NCBI GenBank assembly: GCA_012032215.1
Contig: JAAURO010000162.1
Location: forward strand, 1 to 5,154
DNA from: Limnobacter sp.
Lineage (GTDB): Bacteria; Pseudomonadota; Gammaproteobacteria; Burkholderiales; Burkholderiaceae_B
Length of the DNA: 5,154 bases
Direction: 5' to 3'
Shown: in pieces, positions 1 to 5,154 of the stretch
Layout of the letters: each line of letters starts with the position of its first letter
Numbering within the stretch: the first letter of the stretch is position 1
Translations under genes and position numbers: made by a program
The notes under the pieces: model-generated
Seen by the model: only the letters and a program-made list of their open reading frames with translations
Told to the model about the DNA's origin: nothing
Database searches by the model: none

Positions 1-687
1 CTCACCCAGCTCTTCTTCTATACCGCTGGACAAAGCTTCAAAGAATTCTCGAATAACCGTGGCCAAATCTGCAGCGGTAACCGATGTCACAGGCAACTGC
101 ATTAAAAATTCAAGGCTCTCCGTTTCCATGTTGATGGCTATCTGGTAGGAAAACTCCATGATGTGCGCCATTTTAAAACTTTCAGTCAGAAAGTGCAGAC
201 ACACCTCCACAGCAATTTCGTGATTCATGTCGATTATCGGAAAAGACATGACTGCCCAACGGTTTACCTCAGAAACCCCAGACCGAAAAGACACTTCCAG
301 CATGTTTTTTTTGGCAAGAATTTTTTTGTCGCCATCAAACCATTCCATGCCCGCCAAAGAAATCGATTCATGCAACAGCAAAGACTCTGATTCCGTAAAA
401 CCATTGGCAAGTATTTTTCCAGCCTCCGGTTTTTCGCGCACATCGCCTGGGGGCCTGGGTGCGCCCAAAGGACGATTCTGGTTCAAACCACCTGAATTAC
501 CCTCGGCTTTGTTGACAGCGCTTGCGGGTGCTCCAGGCTTGGTGGCAGGAAAAGCGGAGCTTGCTGAGGCAGGAGCGGAAGGCCGAAGGGTCTCGGAAGA
601 GCCTGGCTTCAGAGTAGCTGCGCCTGGCTTGCGGTTTTTCCTGTTTTGTGCTTCCAGAATTTCCCGCAGAGAGGGTGTTTGTTTCAT
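1..687 (-). CDS. Hypothetical protein with disordered N-terminus and possible type III secretion chaperone-like domain (3' end outside window)
   Basis: The frame is open from an ATG at 687 down to position 1, giving 229 codons with no stop, so the C-terminus lies beyond the window. GAGGA sits 8 bases before the ATG, a good ribosome binding site. Residues 1-20 are basic and polar. Residues about 21-95 are rich in Pro, Ala, Ser and Gly and look like a disordered linker. From about residue 100 the sequence looks folded: strands near 113-135 and 143-153, a helix at 155-173 (HEIAVEVCLHFLTESFKMA), two strands at 175-199, and an acidic helix at 204-228 (AADLATVIREFFEALS...). That order matches the CesT/Tir type III chaperone fold, whose members are small, acidic and dimeric and bind effectors in the cytosol. 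The match is by secondary-structure pattern only, not by a recognised signature. Those chaperones are normally about 130-160 residues, so the long N-terminal extension would be unusual. It follows the gene at 690-1055 by two bases, so they are very likely cotranscribed. The ORF is well supported; the function is tentative. Confidence 0.8.
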   Translation of the reverse strand, partial: MKQTPSLREILEAQNRKNRKPGAATLKPGSSETLRPSAPASASSAFPATKPGAPASAVNKAEGNSGGLNQNRPLGAPRPPGDVREKPEAGKILANGFTESESLLLHESISLAGMEWFDGDKKILAKKNMLEVSFRSGVSEVNRWAVMSFPIIDMNHEIAVEVCLHFLTESFKMAHIMEFSYQIAINMETESLEFLMQLPVTSVTAADLATVIREFFEALSSGIEEELGE

Positions 688-689
688 GG

Positions 690-1055
690 CTAAAATCCTC
701 GGTAACTAAAACGCGCGAGCATGTAGGCGGGAATAGAGGTCAAAGTCGCAAAAACCGCAGTAGAACCACCCAAAACAGCAGCAGTAAAGACCACGAAAGA
801 ACCCACCGCAGCCTTGCCCAATGGTGCAACAGGAATAATGAAACCCCATACTGTCATGGAGCTCCCGAAAGCCAGTGTGGAACGCAAAGCTTTGCTGTGA
901 TTGTTGCTCAAGTGACGGAAAATATGTCTGTCTATAAAACGACCGGTGTTACCACGCATAGGCTGAAGCAGTTTTTCCGAACACCACATGGCGCTCTTGG
1001 TAACGTTAAGCAACCTACATGCCCACTTGCCATAGTACTCCGGATGCTCCATCAT
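690..1055 (-). CDS. Small hypothetical protein with hydrophobic C-terminal half (probable membrane protein)
   Basis: This gene encodes 121 residues and begins ATGATG; the first ATG (1055-1053) overlaps the TGA stop of the upstream gene (1054-1052) as ATGA. No clear Shine-Dalgarno is visible, so translation probably depends on coupling to the upstream gene. Residues 1-60 are polar and basic, with Trp, Cys, His and Arg (for example GRFIDRHIFRHL at 38-49). Residues about 61-113 form a nearly continuous hydrophobic stretch rich in Ala, Gly, Val and Phe, broken by PLGK at 78-81. This suggests two membrane segments, roughly 62-78 and 84-106, joined by a very short turn, with a basic tail ending RFSYRGF. 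No signal peptide or family motif is recognised. The next gene starts two bases after its TAG stop. Being sandwiched between a broken large gene and a chaperone-like gene makes a translocated or membrane-inserted protein possible, but that is inference. Confidence 0.7.
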   Translation of the reverse strand: MMEHPEYYGKWACRLLNVTKSAMWCSEKLLQPMRGNTGRFIDRHIFRHLSNNHSKALRSTLAFGSSMTVWGFIIPVAPLGKAAVGSFVVFTAAVLGGSTAVFATLTSIPAYMLARFSYRGF

Positions 1056-2648
1056 TGAACAAAGCTGTTGCGATAAGTGGCACTGCGATGCAGGTACTTG
1101 GACTGATACAGGGCATCAAGCTCTTTATCGCTCAAAGAGCCGCGGTAAAAAGCCCGTGCCACGTGTTGCCTCCAGTAACCACACGTCCATCGGCTACCAA
1201 ACAACTTCTGACCATATATGAGACCGCCTGCCCGGTGTTTTGCACTAAGCGTGGGGTCTCCGGCTGGCGAAATAGCCTTGGAAGCCCAAACACACACCCT
1301 TTTTTTAACAGCAGTCAACTTTGCGGCCAGTACATCCACAACCTGATCGTCCGGATTAGAAACAGGTGTGGTTTGAATCTGCGCCGGATCTTCAACCTGA
1401 GTGCAAACCAACTTGTCTTTAGGATTGGCAATCAAGCCACCTGCCGCACGCAGGCCATGCATCATGTAATCTTTAAGTTTTTCCTGCTTTTTAATCAGGC
1501 CATTTTTGTGCGTGGAAGCCAACAGCGCATCGTAGTACGTATTTAAAAAATAGCCCACCAAGGTATCCATTCCAATCTGGCTTTTATCACTGCCTGCGTC
1601 GAACAACACCCTCGATATTTCTGACTTGATGGCTTTGGGACGAAACCCTGCCGTTCCGCGCAAGGCGCGAAAAAAGCAGCAACTGAGGTTGTATTCAGAT
1701 TCAGCTACTTTTCGCCTGAGGTATTTGCTACTTTCTGCACGCGTTGTACCCTCTTGTTCGCAAAGCCAGTTTCTGGCACCAGCAAATAAGTACAGGCGCT
1801 CATTCAAACGCAGCTGAGCCACCTTGATCATGCTGTCGGCTTGACTGTCTGACAGTTGGCCACTTGTTGAAATTCTGAGTGCGCCATGGGTATTGCGTTT
1901 AATCGAAATTTGTTTAAGACCAAGCCCAACGACATCGACAAAGAAGCCAAGCCGTACAAAGGGGGCATCGACCAAATGCCCCGCCACTTGGCCGCTGGCT
2001 CTTTTTAATCAGCAAACCCACGAGGCTGGTTAATTGTGCAGCGCCAAAAAAATGGGGTTGCTGTGGTAGCTGCGCGACTTGGAGTTGCCAACCAGAGCAC
2101 GGCCTACTCTGGCGGTTGTAGAAGTTCGGGCAAGCAGCAAATCGCCCAGCCCGCGTGCCTTGTGTGCAAGCCAGAAGCAACAGCCTGCCAGGCCAGCCCT
2201 GGCTTGCGGATGGGTGTATTGGTAATCAATACCCACAAATACACTGCGTGCACGCTTGCACGCCTTAAAGTCTTCCCAAATGTTATTGGCGCCCTTGCTA
2301 CCACTTTTTACGCAGCGTAAACCTCGTTCAGGGCATCGGCTCGGGAGACTTGCGGATTTCCGTGGGAATCCAGCTGGGAGCATTTTTCCAGCAAGTAAAG
2401 CAAAGCCTCATCGGCCAGACGAGACTCACTGTCCAAACGTATTTTGGCATGCAGGCTTTTGCCGTTGGTGGGAGAGTCCTGAGATTGAGCCAGCATTCTC
2501 GGCAGGAACTGACCAGGCCCGGGGACAAACTTCTGGCTTTATTTTTTCTACGGAGCTGAGCGCTCAGGGCTTTTTCTTGAGTCGTGTCAAGAGTACAGGC
2601 CGTGCGGACGCTTTCTACCCCGTAGCGTGCAACGATGCCGCTACTCAT
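1052..2648 (-). pseudogene. Large hypothetical gene broken by four apparent frameshifts (about 532 residues if restored)
   Basis: Plausible coding sequence moves through successive minus-strand frames with almost no gap. It starts at an ATG (2648, beginning MSSGIVARYG) and ends at the TGA at 1052. The switches lie close to homopolymers: CCCC (2521-2524), TTT (2319-2321), T7 (2046-2052) and GGGG (1979-1982). Adding one base at each of the first three and removing one at the last yields one open frame of 533 codons. Residues 225-532 come from the longest unbroken frame, which on its own would be called 1052-1987 from a GTG with no good ribosome binding site. The restored protein is mixed polar and hydrophobic: a charged N-terminal third, a Cys/Trp-containing stretch at 153-163 (GLAGCCFWLAH), a hydrophobic patch near 199-215, and a Lys/Arg-rich C-terminal half. 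No signal peptide or known family was recognised. No convincing Shine-Dalgarno precedes the ATG; a TTG at 2657 is an alternative. The breaks may be real decay or sequencing/assembly errors. apbC and fpr, the sequenced neighbours to the right, show no such breaks, which leans slightly towards decay. The stop overlaps the next gene by ATGA. Confidence 0.6.
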
Positions 2649-2669
2649 ACAGACCAATGACTGACAGTT

Positions 2670-2864
2670 TTATTTCAACTGGCAGATTAGTCCACGCGGC
2701 TTATCGCTAGGGAAAACCTGAACCCTGTTAGGGGGATGACCCCATCCGTTACTTGACAAAGAACAGTGATACTTTATCCCAGAAAGGCCAAAGATCAAGA
2801 AAACCAAAGGCCTACACCCAGGAAAACCCTGGTAAAACAGCATCCACAACAAGACTTGTATCAA
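2670..2864 (-). CDS. Possible small membrane protein (weak)
   Basis: A 64-residue frame follows a strong AAGGAG (2869-2874 on the plus strand reads CTCCTT). The TTG at 2864 is four bases after it, and a second TTG sits only one base after AGGAG. The first 31 residues are hydrophobic in two blocks (LIQVLLWMLFYQGF, then PLVFLIFGLSGI); the tail is polar with Pro, Asn and Lys. It ends at a TAA 21 bases before the ATG of the broken gene and begins 31 bases after the apbC stop. The good ribosome binding site and position favour a gene. The TTG start, the absence of any recognisable family and the Cys/Trp/Gly-rich composition argue against it. It may equally be a decayed upstream piece of the broken gene. 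Confidence 0.22.
   Translation of the reverse strand: MIQVLLWMLFYQGFPGCRPLVFLIFGLSGIKYHCSLSSNGWGHPPNRVQVFPSDKPRGLICQLK
2818..2832 (-). terminator. Weak hairpin downstream of apbC
   Basis: On the minus strand CCAGG and CCTGG pair around a GTTTT loop, 64 bases after the apbC stop. Only a discontinuous T-rich stretch follows (CCTTTGGTTTTCTT), so it is at best a weak intrinsic terminator. It also lies inside the possible small ORF at 2670-2864; both calls are weak, and they would be awkward together. Confidence 0.2.
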
Positions 2865-2895
2865 CAATCTCCTTCCGGTTAAAACGGATAGGCAT

Positions 2896-3984
2896 TCAGG
2901 TATTCTGCACCACAATCGTGGGAAACTTCAGCGACATGTCTCTGGCCTGCAGGGCGATTCCAACCGCCACCTTGCGTGCAATGTCTTTATAAAGCGCGGC
3001 AATATCACCGGCTGGATCAGCCACTACGGTGGGGGTGCCGCCATCTGCCTGCTCACGAATTTGCAGGGTAAGTGGCAAGCCACCCAAGTAAGGCAAACCG
3101 TAATCGGCCGCCATTTTTTGACCGCCACCCTGGCCGAATATAGGTTCTTGATGCCCACATTGCGTGCACACATGCAGCGCCATGTTTTCTACAATCCCCA
3201 AAATGGGAACACCCACTTTTTCAAACATTTTCAGCCCTTTGCGGGCATCTATTAAAGCAATATCCTGGGGGGTGGTTACGATGACCACACCTGTTAGCGG
3301 CACTTTCTGGGCCAAAGTAAGTTGAATGTCTCCGGTTCCAGGCGGCATGTCTACCACCAGATAATCCAGATTTTGCCAAGTGGTTTGACGCAGCAATTGC
3401 TCCAGGGCACTGGTAACCATAGGGCCACGCCACACCATGGGTGTGTCAGCCTCGATTAAAAAACCAATGGACATGGCCTGTATGCCGTGGCCTTCCATGG
3501 GCGCAATCACTTGGCCATCGGTAGACTCAGGCCGCCCCGTAATGCCCAACATGGTGGGCACAGAAGGGCCGTAAATATCGGCATCCAGGATACCTACGCG
3601 TGCACCTTCGGCTGCCAAGGCCAAGGCCAGATTAACCGCTGTGGTAGATTTCCCCACCCCACCTTTGCCCGAGGCAACAGCAAAAATATTCTTAACATTT
3701 GGCAGGGGTTTCAAGCCCCGCTGAACCGCGTGGGTGGCAATGTCTATAGACGCATGTATGCTGACGCTTTCAACCCCATCCAACGATTGCAGCGTTTCCG
3801 TGATAGCCTGTTGCAAAGCTGGCAACAGGCTTTTGCCAGGGTAATCCAGACGTAAATCCAGGCTCACATTTCCGCCCTGAATTTCTACCTGGGCAATTTG
3901 CCGGGCTGCAACCACGTCTTTACCCAGAACGGGATCGATTACAGTGCGCAAAGTGTCTAAAATTACGTCTTTGCTTAGCGTCAT
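2896..3984 (-). CDS. apbC: Iron-sulfur cluster carrier protein ApbC (Mrp/NBP35 family P-loop ATPase)
   Basis: This encodes 362 residues, a normal length for bacterial ApbC/Mrp. The family binds a labile [4Fe-4S] cluster in a homodimer and transfers it to apo-enzymes in the cytosol, with ATP hydrolysis. Residues about 5-85 form the MIP18/DUF59-type domain (TVIDPVLGKD at 14-23). The deviant Walker A motif GKGGVGKS is at 106-113, followed by DADIYGPSVP at 134-143. The Walker B/switch segment VDMPPGTGD is at 211-219. The cluster-binding CTQC is at 273-276, and the FGQGGG that typically follows it is at 283-288. The start was set at ATG 3984 because GGGAGA lies 8 bases upstream and family N-termini begin here; an upstream in-frame ATG at 4020 would add 12 unconserved residues. 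It is divergent from fpr, which is compatible with a shared Fe-S/redox role. In many Burkholderiales apbC neighbours metG or dcd; neither is seen here. All expected motifs are intact. Confidence 0.95.
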   Translation of the reverse strand: MTLSKDVILDTLRTVIDPVLGKDVVAARQIAQVEIQGGNVSLDLRLDYPGKSLLPALQQAITETLQSLDGVESVSIHASIDIATHAVQRGLKPLPNVKNIFAVASGKGGVGKSTTAVNLALALAAEGARVGILDADIYGPSVPTMLGITGRPESTDGQVIAPMEGHGIQAMSIGFLIEADTPMVWRGPMVTSALEQLLRQTTWQNLDYLVVDMPPGTGDIQLTLAQKVPLTGVVIVTTPQDIALIDARKGLKMFEKVGVPILGIVENMALHVCTQCGHQEPIFGQGGGQKMAADYGLPYLGGLPLTLQIREQADGGTPTVVADPAGDIAALYKDIARKVAVGIALQARDMSLKFPTIVVQNT

Positions 3985-4259
3985 GAAATATATCTCCCTG
4001 CCTATTTGATGTACAAGCAAACATCAGGCGAGAGTCTACCCGTGTTTTTGCACCAGACTTTCTGCCCGCAACTGCAAGTGCCACAAAAATGCCACCCCGC
4101 CACAAAGAAAAGAGCAATCAGGCTGACATTTTTCGCAACGGCTTAGGGACCATTTTTTCCAATAAGCAAATAACCAAAAGATAGAACAACTTAGCGCAAA
4201 ACAGGTCCGAATACGCTATGATCAGCCCGAGCCTAAAATACTGCACATTGAAGGAAACC
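3985..4259. promoter_or_regulatory. Divergent control region between apbC and fpr
   Basis: This 275-base gap separates two outward-facing genes and must hold both promoters. It carries GGGAGA (minus strand, 3992-3997) for apbC and AAGGA (4251-4255) for fpr. A TATGAT hexamer at 4217-4222 is a possible -10 box for fpr, but no good -35 lies 16-18 bases upstream. No convincing sigma-70 promoter was found for apbC. The stretch 4150-4200 is noticeably A/T-rich, which would suit an upstream promoter element. No RNA gene or further ORF is supported here. Confidence 0.5.
4007..4026. repeat. Inverted repeat upstream of apbC, candidate operator
   Basis: TGATGT (4007-4012) and ACATCA (4021-4026) are exact reverse complements separated by 8 bases. 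The right size for a dimeric regulator site, it lies 23 bases upstream of the apbC start codon. A 6-bp repeat can occur by chance in 275 bases, and no regulator is identified. Confidence 0.25.
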
Positions 4260-5036
4260 ATGTCTAACCTGATTGAAGAACGCGTCACGGAAGTTCACCA
4301 CTGGAACGATACCCTGTTCAGCTTTAAAACCACGCGCAGCCAAGGCTTGCGATTCCACAATGGCCATTTTGTAATGATTGGCCTGGAAGTGGAAGGTAAG
4401 CCGCTGCTACGTGCATACAGCATAGCCAGCGCCAACTACGAAGAGCACCTGGAGTTTTTCAGCATTAAGGTACCCAATGGCAAGCTGACTTCACGACTGC
4501 AACACCTGCAAATCGGTGACTCGGTGCTGGTTGGCAAAAAACCTACCGGTACTTTGGTACTGGATGACCTGAAACCCGGTAAAAACCTGTTTCTGTTTGG
4601 CACCGGGACGGGTTTGGCACCGTTTATGAGCATCATCAAAGATCCCGATGCCTATGAGCGTTTCGAAAAAATCATTCTGGTACACGGTGTGCGCTTTGTC
4701 AGCGAGCTGGCGTACAGTGACTACATCACCAAGGAATTGCCTGAAAACGAGTTTTTCGGCGATGAGGTTAAACAAAAGCTGGTGTACTACCCTACCGTAA
4801 CCCGCGAAGAGTTTAAAACCGTAGGCAGGGTTACTGCGCTTATGAGTTCTGGCCAAATGTGCGAAGACTGCGGCCTGCCCCCCCTTAATCCCGAAACCGA
4901 CCGTGCCATGATTTGCGGAAGCCCCAGCATGTTGGCCGACATCCGTCAGATCTTGGATAGCAAAGGCTTTCAGGTTTCCCCGGGTGTGGGTGATCCGGGC
5001 GATTATGTATTTGAACGCGCCTTTGTGGAAAAATAA
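4260..5036 (+). CDS. fpr: Ferredoxin/flavodoxin--NADP(+) reductase
   Basis: This encodes 258 residues, the usual size for subclass I bacterial Fpr (EC 1.18.1.2 / 1.19.1.1), a cytosolic FAD enzyme that moves electrons between NADPH and ferredoxin or flavodoxin. The FAD-binding motif RAYSIAS is at 51-57, followed by FFSIKVPNGKLTS at 66-78. The NADP-binding domain opens with FGTGTGLAPFMS at 113-124. HGVR is at 142-145, and CGSPSM at 219-224 near the nicotinamide site. The C-terminus YVFERAFVEK (249-258) is the family tail, ending EK. ATG 4260 was chosen over the in-frame ATG 4218 because AAGGA lies 4 bases upstream and homologues begin near MSN; the extra 14 residues would overlap the putative -10 box. 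It is divergent from apbC, and together they suggest supply of reducing power to Fe-S metabolism or oxidative-stress defence. All expected motifs are intact. Confidence 0.95.
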   Translation: MSNLIEERVTEVHHWNDTLFSFKTTRSQGLRFHNGHFVMIGLEVEGKPLLRAYSIASANYEEHLEFFSIKVPNGKLTSRLQHLQIGDSVLVGKKPTGTLVLDDLKPGKNLFLFGTGTGLAPFMSIIKDPDAYERFEKIILVHGVRFVSELAYSDYITKELPENEFFGDEVKQKLVYYPTVTREEFKTVGRVTALMSSGQMCEDCGLPPLNPETDRAMICGSPSMLADIRQILDSKGFQVSPGVGDPGDYVFERAFVEK

Positions 5037-5054
5037 GAAGCTGGTCGCTGTATA

Positions 5055-5084
5055 GTCTGGGTCGTACACAAAAACAACCCTGAC
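5055..5084. repeat. Imperfect inverted repeat between fpr and the next gene
   Basis: GTCTGGGT (5055-5062) pairs with ACCCTGAC (5077-5084) at seven of eight positions around a 14-base A/C-rich loop. No T-run follows, so it is not a standard intrinsic terminator. It could be an operator for the gene starting at 5103 or a weak fpr terminator. Confidence 0.25.
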
Positions 5085-5102
5085 CACTTCAACGCAAAAC
5101 AC

Positions 5103-5154
5103 ATGCCGACTATCCCCATAGAATGGCTGCCCCCCATCATGTTTGCCGTTTTGC
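5103..5154 (+). CDS. Probable TRAP transporter large permease subunit, N-terminal fragment
   Basis: Only the first 17 codons lie in the window (MPTIPIEWLPPIMFAVL). The EWLPP-x-MF start running into a hydrophobic helix resembles the N-terminus of DctM-type TRAP permeases, 12-helix inner-membrane proteins that import organic acids with a periplasmic binding protein using an ion gradient. The small DctQ subunit usually lies just upstream, but here fpr does, 66 bases away. That is a mild argument against the call, or it means the other subunits lie downstream. No clear Shine-Dalgarno precedes the ATG. The identification rests on very few residues. Confidence 0.5.
   Translation, partial: MPTIPIEWLPPIMFAVL

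Noticed and set aside
227..709. 160-residue plus-strand frame
   Set aside because: It is the complement of the minus-strand gene at 1-687, which has a good ribosome binding site and operon context. Its Pro/Ala/Gly-rich part mirrors that gene's linker.
1886..2008. A plus-strand 40-residue frame with natural-looking Lys/Asp-rich composition (starts MGIAFNRNLF, ends HLAAGSF)
   Set aside because: It lies codon-on-codon opposite the minus-strand gene, has no good ribosome binding site, and an in-frame stop lies just upstream. The minus-strand reading explains the region once the GGGG indel is allowed. Its protein-like composition is the only point in its favour.
2140..2200. GLAGCCFWLAH in the broken gene resembles the Cys motif of YopT/C58-type papain-like proteases
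   Set aside because: A single short Cys-containing stretch is too little. No matching His and Asp with family context could be placed, and the frame is disrupted downstream.
2535..2550. A AAA AAT slippery heptamer near the first frame switch, suggesting programmed -1 frameshifting
   Set aside because: A -1 slip there runs immediately into TAA in the new frame, so it cannot join the two coding segments. The switch must lie further downstream, near CCCC.
2731..2747. GC-rich hairpin (GGATG-ACCC-CATCC) between apbC and the broken gene
   Set aside because: The stem is only 5 bp and no T-tract follows on either strand, so it is not a credible terminator.
2753..2780. Perfect TTGACA on the plus strand followed 16 bases later by TATCCC
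   Set aside because: The -10 match is poor and the promoter would face the 3' end of apbC with no plus-strand gene to serve.
4491..5102. 203-residue minus-strand frame opposite fpr
   Set aside because: It is an antisense shadow of fpr, which carries every expected family motif.
1..5154. tRNA, rRNA, CRISPR arrays, insertion sequences and attachment sites
   Set aside because: No cloverleaf, repeat-spacer array, transposase-like sequence or terminal inverted repeat was seen on either strand.

Overview
This window looks like chromosomal DNA from a mid-GC (about 50% by eye) betaproteobacterium. The best clues are the Mrp/ApbC Fe-S carrier ATPase and the 258-residue ferredoxin--NADP reductase, both of which read like Burkholderiales proteins. 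A Limnobacter-like organism would fit, but that assignment is inference and no search was run.

Right half (2896-5154), ordinary core genes. apbC runs on the minus strand (start 3984, stop 2896). It is divergent from fpr on the plus strand (4260-5036), with a 275-base shared control region between them that contains a 6-bp inverted repeat close to apbC. Fpr supplies or drains electrons between NADPH and ferredoxin/flavodoxin, and ApbC carries Fe-S clusters, so the pair could serve the same Fe-S/redox economy. After a 66-base gap the window ends inside the first 17 codons of a plus-strand gene that looks like the large permease subunit of a TRAP transporter.

Left half (1-2895), unfamiliar accessory-looking DNA. 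All supported genes here are on the minus strand and form a tight run. The first is a long gene (2648 to 1052) whose reading frame is broken four times. Each break can be explained by a single-base indel in or beside a homopolymer, and correcting all four gives one continuous 532-residue protein. Its stop overlaps (ATGA) the start of a 121-residue protein with a hydrophobic C-terminal half. Two bases after that gene a third one begins; it is cut off by the window edge at position 1 and is easy to overlook because its stop lies outside. The third product has a Pro/Ala-rich disordered N-terminus, followed by a segment whose strand/helix order resembles type III secretion (CesT-type) chaperones.

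If the chaperone resemblance holds, the run could be a secreted protein, a small membrane protein and a chaperone in one operon, with the large gene decayed or mis-sequenced. This is the most interesting part of the window. None of the three proteins was recognised by name. A weakly supported small membrane ORF (2670-2864) lies between apbC and this operon.
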